The position numbers and the translations under genes were made by a program. This document shows positions 1 through 7,815 of a stretch of 64,000 nt of DNA, in pieces. The stretch lies in NCBI GenBank assembly GCA_023442465.1, contig JAEZZQ010000016.1, forward strand, positions 186,001-250,000. The letters are read 5' to 3'. This DNA comes from Bacillota bacterium (lineage in GTDB: Bacteria; Bacillota; Clostridia; Lachnospirales; Lachnospiraceae). A model generated the notes under the pieces. The model did not search any database and was not told the origin of the DNA. It saw only the letters and a program-made list of their open reading frames with translations. How positions within the stretch are numbered: position 1 is the stretch's first letter; each line of letters opens with the position of its first letter.

Positions 1-1451
1 TTGATTGCCACGAATTCCGGTAAATCCTGAATATAGACATTCGCTGCCTCTTCTGACAGTATCCTCTCACATTCCTTGTAATATTCAGTCTTCTGTCCGT
101 CGTCAGTACTGGAAATCGCATTCTGTAACGCCGTATCATATGCCGCAGAGCTGAAATTGATGAAGTTATTGGAAGCCGTTGATTCGAACCTTCCTAACAG
201 AGCTCTTGCCGTCAAGCTGGAAGCATCCACACCGATTACTGTTGACTCATAATTTCTTCCCGCATAAACATCGCTAAGCCAGCTATCCCATTCTATCAAT
301 TGGATCTGTGCCGTTACTCCGATCGCCTTGAATTCCTCTACGAGCACCTGTGCCGTATCAATATGCTGTTGATAATTAGAGGGCACCGTAATAGTAAAAG
401 AAAATCCGTCCGGATATCCTGCATCCGCAAGAAGAGCCTTCGCTTTCTCCGTATCCTTGGAATACGTATTGTTTAATTCCTCTATATAGTACTTTTCAAA
501 GGTAGGGAACATACTGCTTCCTATCTCCGTTCCCTTGCCGTCCGATACGAAATCCATAATCTCCTGAGGGTCGACCGCATAGCAAAGAGCCTGCCTTACA
601 CGCACATCGGAAAACGGCCCCGCTGCATTGTTCAAATACAGTGCCTGTACCAGATTCATCTCACCCTCTAATACCTCGAACTTATCCGACAATTCTGCAG
701 CCTGCGTTGCAGTCACTCTGGCAATCATATCAACCGATCCGCCTTCCAAATCCATAACAAAGGAATCGGCATTTGCGCACACCTTTAAAACTACGTCTTT
801 AATATGCGCACCTTCTCCCCAATAATCATCGAATTTCTCCATTACGAAATTTTCCTGCGGGGAGCGGGAAACGTATTTGTATGGCCCCGTTCCAATAGGG
901 TTCGTATCCGGCTCCTGATTGGATGCCGGTATGATCGCTGCCGTCACACTCGCTAAATCCGCATCAAACTCTGTATTTGATTCCGCTAACACGATTTCTA
1001 CCGTTTCATCATCGATGATATTTACGCTTTCTATATTAGAAAACGCCGCTATCAGTGGTTCTCCGTTACTGGTATCGGCGCATTTATCAATCGAATACTT
1101 GATATCCTCTACCGTAACCAGACTTCCATCGTGAAATTTGATTCCTTTTCTCAATGTAAATGTGTAAACCTTACCGTCCACAGAGACTTTGTACGCACTG
1201 GCTACCGCGGGAACTAAATTACCGTTTGCATCCGGCTTGACCAGACCTTCAAACATGTTGAAAAATACCTCTTTCGTTCCTGCCGCCACTGCTTTATGAG
1301 GGTCAAGACTGTCCTCTATGTCCTGAGGTATTCCGACGGTAATCTTAGAAGAATTCTCGCCTGTCTTATCGCCCGAGCACGCGCTCAGTGCAATAGTCAG
1401 TGTTGTCAACACAAACACCAAAAAAAGTTTCGTTATTCCTCTTCTTTTCAT
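1..1451 (-). CDS. ABC transporter substrate-binding lipoprotein, peptide/oligopeptide type (3' end outside window)
   Basis: This is the extracytoplasmic solute receptor of a peptide- or nickel-type ABC importer (SBP_bac_5 family). The frame opens at an ATG at 1449-1451 behind a GGAAGG ribosome site and stays open to the window edge, about 483 codons. The first 25 residues are a lipoprotein signal: basic start, hydrophobic core, then lipobox LSAC with Cys25, followed by a Ser/Gly-rich linker. Family hallmarks follow: DPHKAVAAGTKEVFFNMFEG near residue 50, the KFHDGSLVTVEDIKYS segment, and the NPIGTGPYKY loop. The C-terminus and the permease and ATPase genes expected next lie outside the window, so the substrate cannot be assigned. 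It has its own promoter and a terminator separates it from nrdR. Confidence 0.9.
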   Translation of the reverse strand, partial: MKRRGITKLFLVFVLTTLTIALSACSGDKTGENSSKITVGIPQDIEDSLDPHKAVAAGTKEVFFNMFEGLVKPDANGNLVPAVASAYKVSVDGKVYTFTLRKGIKFHDGSLVTVEDIKYSIDKCADTSNGEPLIAAFSNIESVNIIDDETVEIVLAESNTEFDADLASVTAAIIPASNQEPDTNPIGTGPYKYVSRSPQENFVMEKFDDYWGEGAHIKDVVLKVCANADSFVMDLEGGSVDMIARVTATQAAELSDKFEVLEGEMNLVQALYLNNAAGPFSDVRVRQALCYAVDPQEIMDFVSDGKGTEIGSSMFPTFEKYYIEELNNTYSKDTEKAKALLADAGYPDGFSFTITVPSNYQQHIDTAQVLVEEFKAIGVTAQIQLIEWDSWLSDVYAGRNYESTVIGVDASSLTARALLGRFESTASNNFINFSSAAYDTALQNAISSTDDGQKTEYYKECERILSEEAANVYIQDLPEFVAI

Positions 1452-1498
1452 GTGTTTCAATTCCTTCCTTTTCTTCGTCTATATTTAATTGTCGTTTT

Positions 1499-1527
1499 AT
1501 TGTATAAAATTTTTTTTCAAAATGCAA
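1499..1527 (-). promoter_or_regulatory. Sigma-A-type promoter of the substrate-binding protein gene
   Basis: On the minus strand, TTGCAT (1522-1527) and TACAAT (1499-1504) are separated by 17 bp, about 50 bp upstream of the ATG. The spacer is A/T rich. Confidence 0.5.
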
Positions 1528-1580
1528 GTACAAAATGCAGTACAATCGAGGGCAGACATGTACTCCGTTCTTTTCTAATC

Positions 1581-1613
1581 AAAAAAGGATTACTCTGCAC
1601 CTATGAGTAATCC
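1581..1613 (-). terminator. Intrinsic terminator downstream of nrdR
   Basis: A 9-bp stem (GGATTACTC with GAGTAATCC) is followed on the minus strand by six T residues. It lies 35 bp after the nrdR stop and upstream of the transporter gene promoter. Confidence 0.85.
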
Positions 1614-1647
1614 CAGATTATACCTAGTATATAAACTTTTTACCGTT

Positions 1648-2100
1648 TTATTTATCCAAAACTTTTTTAAGCTCATCCATGAATGTGTTAATGTCCTTAA
1701 ATTCTCTATAAACGGAAGCAAATCTTACATAAGCCACCGCATCCAAATCCTTCAGCTTGTTCATAACAAGCTCTCCAATGACCTGGCTGGGTATCTCTTT
1801 TTCTTCCATGTTGAAAATCTCTGTCTCCACTTCCTCCACCAACCCCGTAATTTCATTGGCGCTGACCGGACGTTTATGACATGCACGCAGCACGCCCGCT
1901 TCTATCTTTGAACGGTCATAGGTCTCCCGGTTATTATCCTTCTTAATAATGATAAGCGGAATCGTCTCTATCTTCTCATAGGTGGTAAAGCGTTTGTCGC
2001 ACTCATCGCACACGCGGCGGCGTCTTATAGAATTATTATCTTCCGCCGGTCTTGAATCTATAACTCGCGTATTCTCGTGACTGCAAAAAGGACATTTCAT
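1648..2100 (-). CDS. nrdR: Transcriptional repressor NrdR
   Basis: NrdR is a nucleotide-sensing repressor of ribonucleotide reductase genes; it binds NrdR boxes in an ATP/dATP-dependent way. The 150-residue protein has the normal family length. An N-terminal zinc ribbon is visible (Cys3-x2-Cys6 and Cys31-x2-Cys34) with the basic SIRRRRVCDEC stretch, followed by an ATP-cone domain from about residue 49 to 139. A GGAGG site precedes the ATG. It is a single gene with its own promoter and terminator. In relatives it commonly sits near sigG and ymxH, as here. No NrdR box was recognised in its own promoter region. Confidence 0.96.
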   Translation of the reverse strand: MKCPFCSHENTRVIDSRPAEDNNSIRRRRVCDECDKRFTTYEKIETIPLIIIKKDNNRETYDRSKIEAGVLRACHKRPVSANEITGLVEEVETEIFNMEEKEIPSQVIGELVMNKLKDLDAVAYVRFASVYREFKDINTFMDELKKVLDK

Positions 2101-2133
2101 GGATAAACCCTCCTACTTCGTACTATTATTATC

Positions 2134-2162
2134 AGTATATTCGAAATATCGTTTTATGTCAA
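2134..2162 (-). promoter_or_regulatory. Sigma-A promoter of nrdR
   Basis: TTGACA (2157-2162) and TATACT (2134-2139) are spaced by exactly 17 bp on the minus strand, 34 bp from the nrdR ATG. The spacer contains a small dyad ATATT-CGA-AATAT that could be an operator half-site pair, though it does not look like a NrdR box. Confidence 0.75.
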
Positions 2163-2199
2163 CTAAAACAATTTTCGAAACCAATCCCCGTTACAGCTA

Positions 2200-3168
2200 T
2201 TATATTTTCTCCAGCTCTTTTTCGAATTCACCCAGAACCCAGCCGTATGTGTCCTTGTCCTCGTATTCTCGAAATCCCCTCTCCACAACCATACCAAGGC
2301 GCTGCCAAATGCGATATACCTGAATGCGTTTCTTTTCGTTCTCCGTAAATTGAGTTTTTCCATACCCTTCCAGAAACTCCAGTCTCGGCTCTGGAACGAA
2401 ATCGTGAAAATCATGGCTCATAAGGGGATCTCCATATAAAATCGCCGCATAATCCACAAGTCCGGACAGCTTGCCATCCTTTACCAGCACATTCCCGTCC
2501 CAAGTGTCCGTATGTACGTAGCAAGGCGCGTCCGCACTGTCCAGCACCTCTTTCATATCCCTGATCTTCTTACGCAGCTCGTCGCTTGTGATTTTCGGAA
2601 TTTCCATGTGTTTATCCTCCGCATCCTTAAGCAGCATATCGAATAGGTTATAAATAAAGTCGCCGTTCTTATCGGTATAAGTTTCCGGCATCGCTGGAAT
2701 TCCAAAGCAGGGAGCCGGTATCGAACAAATCTTTCTCGTTATAACACCAACTTGCTTCTTGATCTCCCCCAATTCCTCCGGTTCAATGTCATTCATTCCT
2801 GCCAAAGGCTGTCCCTTGAGAAAACTCATGAAGAAATAGGGCACCTGACAGATTTCTCTGCTATCATCATAAAAAAGAAGCTTTGGCATAGGGATGTCCA
2901 GCTTCTCATTCAATATTTTCAGCAGCTTTGCTTCTATCGGAACATAGTCGCTCTCGTGCCGCATCATCGTCACGGATTCCTCCGCTGCGATTTTTAACAC
3001 CACGGTTTCTTCATCGGCATGAATCAAATAAACCGCACTGCAAAAGCCGCCCGACAGCTTCCCTGCGCTAAACTGCCCGACCTGCCGGCCTAAGCCACGC
3101 TCTGTCATCTTCTTTAAAGTCTCCTCCGATTGCCAGAACTTTGTAGCCGCATTTATTACATTCCCCAT
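2200..3168 (-). CDS. APH-fold phosphotransferase, substrate unknown
   Basis: This is a small-molecule kinase of the aminoglycoside/choline/fructosamine kinase-like superfamily. The catalytic loop HTDTWDGN (His219, Asp221, Asn226 from the start chosen) and the metal-binding Asp in GLVDYA (Asp239) are both present, so it should be active. The N-terminal lobe has the glycine-rich SGGF and the lysine in VVLKIAA. I prefer the ATG at 3166-3168, which has GGAGG eight bases upstream; an ATG 24 bases earlier lacks a ribosome site. It follows a kinase and an ECF-transporter component, so it may act on an imported or salvaged compound. Nothing in the sequence shows that it is a resistance gene. Confidence 0.8.
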   Translation of the reverse strand: MGNVINAATKFWQSEETLKKMTERGLGRQVGQFSAGKLSGGFCSAVYLIHADEETVVLKIAAEESVTMMRHESDYVPIEAKLLKILNEKLDIPMPKLLFYDDSREICQVPYFFMSFLKGQPLAGMNDIEPEELGEIKKQVGVITRKICSIPAPCFGIPAMPETYTDKNGDFIYNLFDMLLKDAEDKHMEIPKITSDELRKKIRDMKEVLDSADAPCYVHTDTWDGNVLVKDGKLSGLVDYAAILYGDPLMSHDFHDFVPEPRLEFLEGYGKTQFTENEKKRIQVYRIWQRLGMVVERGFREYEDKDTYGWVLGEFEKELEKI

Positions 3169-3240
3169 ATATGTTACGCCTCCGTCCGCCATGTTATAAT
3201 CTAATTAACTTATATCATATTATTGGGGAAAATTGAAGTG

Positions 3241-3837
3241 TCAGATTGACACTCCCTCTTCATTCTTATCTGTATGAAATACCAAATGGCTTCTCTGGTA
3301 TATTTTAAACTTCTCCAAATACGCATTTTCTTTCGGAATCCATTCCTCTTCAAAGCGCTTCAACATCTTTTCGCCGTTTCTTTCCAGGATGCGCCTTCTC
3401 TGCTCCTCTTGTTCTATGTCTAAGGCAATTTTCAAATCATAAACCCGTCCGAAAAATGGATGCATACTATAGGCGCCCTCTATAATATTTATCTGCCGGG
3501 GTCCTATGATCGTTCCATTTCCTATAATTTGTTTTTTACAGTCAAAAGCTCTGTATATGACCGTTTCTCCCCGGCGCACCTCCCAAAGAATCTTGCCGAA
3601 ACGCTCATAGTCCACATTCCCGCCTATCTCTGCAAGCCGTGCCTCTGTTCTCTGCTGGGGCCGCAGGAAAAAGTCATCCATGTGGAATATATTTCCGCCG
3701 AGTTCCTCATGAAGTCCGGCAGCGAGGGTACTCTTCCCGCTGCCGCTTTTTCCGTCTATCGCTACGAGAATTGTCCCGTTTGGATTTTCAGTCTTGATTT
3801 TTAATATTGCCTCTTTTGCATCCTTTAATATTGACAT
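3241..3837 (-). CDS. Uridine-kinase-like P-loop kinase
   Basis: This 198-residue cytosolic kinase has a Walker A motif GKSGSGKST at residues 29-37, the FHMDDFFLRP substrate/Mg segment near residue 51, NIIEGAYSMHP near 118, and an arginine-rich lid (RRRILERNG). These features match the uridine kinase / phosphoribulokinase-like family. The start lies one base beyond the stop of the ECF S-component gene, within its GGAGTAAT ribosome site, so the two are translationally coupled. The coupling suggests that it phosphorylates what the transporter imports, for example a vitamin or nucleoside; this is inference. It lacks features specific enough to name the substrate. Confidence 0.75.
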   Translation of the reverse strand: MSILKDAKEAILKIKTENPNGTILVAIDGKSGSGKSTLAAGLHEELGGNIFHMDDFFLRPQQRTEARLAEIGGNVDYERFGKILWEVRRGETVIYRAFDCKKQIIGNGTIIGPRQINIIEGAYSMHPFFGRVYDLKIALDIEQEEQRRRILERNGEKMLKRFEEEWIPKENAYLEKFKIYQRSHLVFHTDKNEEGVSI

Positions 3838-3838
3838 A

Positions 3839-4366
3839 TTACTCCATAACCTTCGATTTCCTGAATATGATAATAAGCAGGGGAATCAGAACGAGCTGTA
3901 AAATAATGCCCGGTATCGCATTGACGAACATTCCCGCCATAAACATCTGCATGGAATAGCCGCTTCCCTCTATACCATATAATACCACATTTACTGCTCC
4001 TGCGACAATACGCCCAATAATCATTGCTGCAATTAAAGTTATGTAAATCATGCTGTTCTTCTTGGGCAGCCTATTATATAAAAATCCCGTCACAAATCCA
4101 TAAACAGCCAGTTCGAACGCCATAGAAACCGCTACCGGAAACATAGGCGGCATTCCAAACAACACGCTTCTAAGAATCGGCACGATAAATCCTACCGCCA
4201 ATCCATACGGAGCTCCGCAGATAAAACCGCAAAGGAGTACCGGCAAATGCATGGGAAGCAGCATGCTTCCTACGCTTTGAATCTGTCCCGTCAAGAAAGG
4301 AAGTACCACTCCCAGCGCAATAAACAACCCTGACCACACTACCTTATAAGTTTTCGATTTTCTCAT
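3839..4366 (-). CDS. ECF transporter S component (substrate-binding membrane subunit)
   Basis: This 175-residue hydrophobic protein has about five to six membrane segments. The signature MHLPVLLCGFICG with a following GLAVGFIVPILRSVLFGMPP is typical of S components of energy-coupling-factor vitamin transporters, which dock onto a shared EcfA/A'/T module encoded elsewhere. The ATG at 4364-4366 has AAGGAG eight bases upstream; an in-frame ATG 24 bases earlier has no ribosome site. The substrate is not determinable from sequence alone. The upstream leader with an attenuator-like terminator suggests ligand- or tRNA-like control, and the downstream coupled kinase suggests vitamin or nucleoside salvage. 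Confidence 0.82.
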   Translation of the reverse strand: MRKSKTYKVVWSGLFIALGVVLPFLTGQIQSVGSMLLPMHLPVLLCGFICGAPYGLAVGFIVPILRSVLFGMPPMFPVAVSMAFELAVYGFVTGFLYNRLPKKNSMIYITLIAAMIIGRIVAGAVNVVLYGIEGSGYSMQMFMAGMFVNAIPGIILQLVLIPLLIIIFRKSKVME

Positions 4367-4389
4367 TTTCAATCTCCTTCCATAAATCA

Positions 4390-4522
4390 AACAAGTACCA
4401 AAAAGACGGCGTTCTTCCCAACGCCCATACCTTCCTGGTACTTGTTTCCTTAAATAAATTTATTATAATCGCTTCAACAATCCTGCACTTCTGCGCAAAT
4501 GGAGGCTTCTGCCATCCAACTA
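4390..4522 (-). promoter_or_regulatory. Structured leader with attenuator before the ECF S-component gene
   Basis: The predicted transcript starts near 4522. It first forms two short hairpins with the same AGAA loop (stem partners 4500-4506 with 4511-4518, and 4485-4488 with 4493-4496). It then forms a terminator hairpin GGCGTT/AACGCC (4408-4425) followed by five U residues. That terminator is nested inside an 11-bp outer stem (4390-4400 with 4436-4446), 24 bases before the start codon. The layout is that of a transcription attenuator or riboswitch. No TPP, THF, preQ1, cobalamin or guanidine-II consensus could be recognised. Confidence 0.55.
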
Positions 4523-4528
4523 GTAGTT

Positions 4529-4558
4529 AGTATAGCAAACCTCATTCTTTCTTGTCAA
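4529..4558 (-). promoter_or_regulatory. Promoter of the ECF S-component/kinase operon
   Basis: TTGACA (4553-4558) and TATACT (4529-4534) are separated by 18 bp, with a TGC extension before the -10. It points toward the structured leader. Confidence 0.75.
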
Positions 4559-4570
4559 TAGACGACCTTG

Positions 4571-4598
4571 GTTACTGAGAACGAAGTGAACAGTAACG
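4571..4598. repeat. Remnant right end of the GTTACTGTTCAC repeat family
   Basis: These 28 bases match the right end of the full copy at 35572-35706 with one difference (gttactgagaac..agtgaacagtaacg). They lie five bases beyond the sigG stop codon. The left part of the element is absent. Confidence 0.7.
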
Positions 4599-4603
4599 AT
4601 TGC

Positions 4604-5383
4604 CTATGCCGTTAAATAGTTTTTCATGATACGCAACGCATTTTTTTCCAGTCTCGACACTTGTGCTTGCGAAATACCTATCATATCCGCCACCTCCATC
4701 TGCGTTTTTCCTGCAAAAAAGCGCAGGCTGATTATTTCATTCTCTCTTTCGCCCAGCCTTTTCATCGCTTCACTTAAAGAGAGGTGTTCGACCCATGTCT
4801 CTTCTTTATTCTTTTTATCACTGATCTGATCCATCACGTAAAGCGTATCTCCTCCATCGGTAAAAATCGGATCATATAGGCTCATTGGATTTTGTATGGC
4901 ATCCAGAGCATAGACGATATCCTCTTTCGATACTCCGATTTCTGTGGCGATTTCGTTGATGGTCGGCTCCTTTAGATTTCTCTTGGTCAGATTTTCCTTC
5001 GCATAAATCGCCTTATAGGCCGTATCCTTCAAGGAACGGCTGACCCTTATCGAATTGTTGTCCCGGAGGAAGCGCCTTATTTCGCCTATGATCATGGGAA
5101 CCGCATAGGTGGAAAACTTAACATTCAAAGAAGAATCAAAGTTATCAATTGCCTTAATCAGCCCGATACAGCCGATTTGAAATAAATCATCCACATTCTC
5201 ATTGCTGGAAGAAAATCTTTTGATTACGCTTAACACCAGACGCAGATTCCCTTCGATATACTGCTCTCTTGCCTCTTTATCGCCTTCTTCAATTCTGGAG
5301 AACAAAGCTTCTTTTTCCGCATTTTTGAGGAGAGGCAGCTTCGACGTATTCACTCCGCATATTTCCACTTTTCCTTGTATCAT
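4604..5383 (-). CDS. sigG: Forespore sigma factor SigG
   Basis: SigG directs late forespore-specific transcription during sporulation. The 259-residue protein has the normal length. It contains the short N-terminal VEICGVNTSKLPLL anti-sigma/gatekeeper region, sigma region 2 (DDLFQIGCIGLIKAIDNFD near residue 66 and KFSTYAVPMIIGEIRRFLRD), region 3, and region 4 with helix-turn-helix TQMEVADMIGISQAQVSRLE near the C-terminus. The ATG follows AGGAGG. It is separated from sigE here by the inverted ymxH gene and a repeat element, so it needs its own promoter; a forespore-type candidate lies at 5460-5489. Confidence 0.97.
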   Translation of the reverse strand: MIQGKVEICGVNTSKLPLLKNAEKEALFSRIEEGDKEAREQYIEGNLRLVLSVIKRFSSSNENVDDLFQIGCIGLIKAIDNFDSSLNVKFSTYAVPMIIGEIRRFLRDNNSIRVSRSLKDTAYKAIYAKENLTKRNLKEPTINEIATEIGVSKEDIVYALDAIQNPMSLYDPIFTDGGDTLYVMDQISDKKNKEETWVEHLSLSEAMKRLGERENEIISLRFFAGKTQMEVADMIGISQAQVSRLEKNALRIMKNYLTA

Positions 5384-5459
5384 TTTACGCCTCCTGCATT
5401 TATGATTGATTCAGACAAGCACGCGACGCGGCCTTCCTGACTGTGAATCTTATATATAA

Positions 5460-5489
5460 AATGATTCACAAAAAAAGGTGAAATTATAC
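5460..5489 (-). promoter_or_regulatory. Candidate forespore (SigF/SigG-type) promoter of sigG
   Basis: On the minus strand GTATA (5485-5489) is followed after 15 bp by GTGAATCATT (5460-5469), a partial match to the SigF pattern GyATA-N16-GgnnAnAnT. An inverted repeat GTGAATC/GATTCAC (5443-5449 and 5463-5469) overlaps it. The match is imperfect. Confidence 0.3.
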
Positions 5490-5577
5490 ATCGTCCGTTC
5501 AAACATTAAAACATAAATATCCGTCGAAATACTCAAGAAAAATAGAAAGCATTTCATGCACAAGTGCGGGAATGATA

Positions 5578-5709
5578 TTACTGTTCACACAGTAGCTTAA
5601 CATTTACTCTTAAGCTGCATCAGAACGTGACTCAAGAGATGATTTCTGCTTCCCGGAGCGGATTTAAATGCTGAAATCATACGTTGCCGGGAACGAAATG
5701 AATAGTAAC
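5578..5709. mobile_element. MITE-like repeat, family 1, copy A
   Basis: This non-coding element of about 132 bp starts TTACTGTTCAC and ends with a degenerate copy of the inverted terminus. Internally it has an AGCTTAA/TTAAGCT hairpin and a second hairpin around GATTTCTGC, shared with the copies at 35572 and 51911. Imperfect flanking repeats GGAATGAT (5569-5576) and GGAATCAT (5710-5717) may be a decayed target duplication. Together with upstream sigG sequence it fills the gap between sigG and ymxH. Confidence 0.65.
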
Positions 5710-5766
5710 GGAATCATTTCTCATATGCAGCATATATTATGGTAAGTATTGATAGGATGTGTCCAT

Positions 5767-6000
5767 ATGCTTTTTTCCGAACTAAAATGTAAACAAGTCA
5801 TCAATCTCAAGGACTGCAAATGTCTTGGAAGAGTTATCGATTTAGAATTCGAAGAATGTTCCGGACAAATCTGTAAAATTATCGTATCTAATAACAACAG
5901 GCTCTGCACCTGGTTTAACAACGAACCCGAATTCATAATCTGCTTCAAGGATATCAAAAAAATCGGTCCCGACATCATCATTGTAGACATTGGACATTGA
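5767..6000 (+). CDS. ymxH: YlmC/YmxH-family PRC-barrel sporulation protein
   Basis: This is a 77-residue protein with the family pattern LSELKCKQVINLKDC near the start, then LGRVIDLEFE, a cysteine-bearing middle, and the closing IKKIGPDIIIVDI, which is the small PRC-barrel fold of YlmC/YmxH proteins. Its molecular role is not established; it is widely conserved in endospore formers. I chose the ATG at 5767, which has AGGA upstream, over the in-frame TTG at 5749. Unlike its neighbours sigE and sigG it lies on the plus strand, converging on sigE and diverging from sigG. Confidence 0.85.
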   Translation: MLFSELKCKQVINLKDCKCLGRVIDLEFEECSGQICKIIVSNNNRLCTWFNNEPEFIICFKDIKKIGPDIIIVDIGH

Positions 6001-6041
6001 TAAGGCAGTGTCCAAAAATCAAAAATATCTCACATTAATGA

Positions 6042-6091
6042 GGAGGTGTTAAGAATTATCCCGTTTCCGGCAACTTTTTCTCAACACCTCC
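6042..6091. terminator. Inverted repeat between convergent ymxH and sigE
   Basis: A perfect 9-bp inverted repeat, GGAGGTGTT (6042-6050) and AACACCTCC (6083-6091), lies between the two facing stop codons. It lacks a strong T run on either strand, so a bidirectional terminator role is only plausible. Confidence 0.4.
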
Positions 6092-6120
6092 CTATATAAA
6101 CCCCTTTTACTTGCGCTGCA

Positions 6121-6861
6121 CTACTCTTCCCTTATCAGCTCTTTTTTCAATCGCTTCATGATCTTTTTCTCCAGTCTCGATATGTACGATTGTGATATCC
6201 CTAATAGCGTAGCCACCTCCTTCTGCGTCATTTCCTGGCCGTCCGGTGTTCCTAATCCGAACCTGAGATTAATAATTGTTTTTTCTCTGTCCGATAATTT
6301 ATTTATAGCTTTCAGCAAAAGCTTTCTTTCCACTTCATTCTCAATGTCCCGGTATATCACATCTTCATCCGTTCCCAAAATGTCGGACAAGAGCAGCTCG
6401 TTCCCGTCCCAGTCCACATTCAACGGTTCGTCAATGGACACCTCTAACTTCGTCTTATTATTTCTTCTCAGATACATTAAGATTTCATTCTCAATACATC
6501 TGGAAGCATAGGTTGCCAGTTTGATGTTCTTTTCCGGGTTAAATGTATTAATGGATTTTATCAGCCCTATCGTCCCTATGGAAATCAAATCCTCCACTCC
6601 GACTCCGGTATTATCGAATTTCTTCGCGATATATACTACCAGCCTTAAATTATGTTCTATGAGAATAGACTTCGCCTCATCCTCATATTCCGTTCCAAGG
6701 TCGCTGATAATTTCATTTTCTTTCTGGGCTTCCAGCGGTGGAGGCAGCACCTCCGTTCCTCCTATATAGTGAATATCCCCTTGCTTTGTCATGAAAAAAT
6801 TAGGTTCCCGCCTGATGATTTTGAACTGAACCTTCCCTGGTATTGCCACTTTAAAAACCAT
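6121..6861 (-). CDS. sigE: Mother-cell sigma factor SigE (pro-form)
   Basis: SigE drives early mother-cell transcription in sporulation. The 246-residue product begins with a hydrophobic/basic N-terminal pro-sequence (MVFKVAIPGKVQFKIIRRE) of about 25 residues, which in this family anchors the inactive precursor to the membrane and is removed by SpoIIGA. Region 2 (VEDLISIGTIGLIKSINTFN, KLATYASRCIENEILMYLRR) and region 4 with helix-turn-helix TQKEVATLLGISQSYISRLE are complete. The ATG has an AGGAGG site. The gene follows spoIIGA with no gap (spoIIGA ends at 6862), the standard spoIIG operon order. Confidence 0.97.
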   Translation of the reverse strand: MVFKVAIPGKVQFKIIRREPNFFMTKQGDIHYIGGTEVLPPPLEAQKENEIISDLGTEYEDEAKSILIEHNLRLVVYIAKKFDNTGVGVEDLISIGTIGLIKSINTFNPEKNIKLATYASRCIENEILMYLRRNNKTKLEVSIDEPLNVDWDGNELLLSDILGTDEDVIYRDIENEVERKLLLKAINKLSDREKTIINLRFGLGTPDGQEMTQKEVATLLGISQSYISRLEKKIMKRLKKELIREE

Positions 6862-7722
6862 TTATTTTCCTCCTAGTCTTCTGATTAACCAATGCTGCCC
6901 CGCTTTTCCGGGTGCCTCGTCGCATAAATCCGGATGCAATATCATTTGATATTTTCCGTTCGCGGATATTTTCGTCTTGCTGATACCCACAATCACTTTC
7001 TGCCATCGTATATTCCCCTTTTCACCTTCCACAATTATTTCCGGTATTTCATATCCCTCCATCATACCGTTCTCTTTTCCTACGCTGTGATATGGAATCA
7101 ACTTAAATTTCTCCGGCACCATTACTGCGTCAAGCTGCTTAAGGACTTTCTCCTCTATGATAGATACAGGCTTGCCGCTGACCGGCTCCTTTAAGCTGTT
7201 CCCGGTATCGGAAAGAGCCTTTACTATAACCTCATCACCATACCCCAACAGCCTTACCGCATAAATATGATCTGCTTTTCTCTTTTTCATCTGAGCAATC
7301 CACCAAGCCCCCGCTTCATACCCGAGCAGCCCGATTCCCAATATGCACCAGATGCTTTCCTGCCTTCTATGTAAGAATGGAATCCCGGAAAACAAATACT
7401 TCATAAGCCCTCCGAACAAAAAAGCGTACACGAGCATATATCCGGTACAACGCAGTATTTCATTCATCTGCTTTGTCTTAAAAATAACTGCGGTCATTAT
7501 CATATTGATTGCAAATGGCCCTATAAACCTTTTTATGAATGCAGGTATCCCCGGCATCAGCAAAAGCAGACAAAACAAACCGGCTCCCGCAAAACTTACA
7601 CAGCCTACCCGAATGCGCGTGGCAGTACGCTTCAAGGTTTTGGCGGCAAGCATATAAAAATAAAGGTTCATAACAAAGCTTATAAGAAACAAGCTATCAA
7701 TATTTATTTCATAAACATACAT
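6862..7722 (-). CDS. spoIIGA: Sigma-E processing peptidase SpoIIGA
   Basis: SpoIIGA is the membrane-embedded aspartic protease that cleaves pro-SigE after the forespore signals through SpoIIR. The N-terminal half is hydrophobic with about five membrane segments, and the cytosolic C-terminal half carries the catalytic DTGNSL motif (Asp172). Length from the chosen ATG at 7720-7722 is 286 residues, near the family norm. That ATG has AAGGA upstream and gives the typical MYVYEINIDS start; an in-frame upstream ATG would add 20 residues unlike the family. It forms the spoIIG operon with sigE. Confidence 0.93.
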   Translation of the reverse strand: MYVYEINIDSLFLISFVMNLYFYMLAAKTLKRTATRIRVGCVSFAGAGLFCLLLLMPGIPAFIKRFIGPFAINMIMTAVIFKTKQMNEILRCTGYMLVYAFLFGGLMKYLFSGIPFLHRRQESIWCILGIGLLGYEAGAWWIAQMKKRKADHIYAVRLLGYGDEVIVKALSDTGNSLKEPVSGKPVSIIEEKVLKQLDAVMVPEKFKLIPYHSVGKENGMMEGYEIPEIIVEGEKGNIRWQKVIVGISKTKISANGKYQMILHPDLCDEAPGKAGQHWLIRRLGGK

Positions 7723-7815
7723 ATTCCTTAATCCTTCGCAGTCACCTCCTCTTTTACTGTTTGAGGGAATTTCCATGGTCACTGATCGACCTTCTTTGTC
7801 CCCTCCGACTTAAAC

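Noticed and set aside
2200..3168. Calling the APH-fold gene an antibiotic resistance gene
   Set aside because: The fold is shared by many metabolic kinases and no resistance-specific features or mobile context are present.
4390..4522. TPP, THF, preQ1 or guanidine-II riboswitch identity for the ECF leader
   Set aside because: No conserved core of these classes could be found by eye; the twin hairpin loops are AGAA, not ACGR. Left as unassigned.
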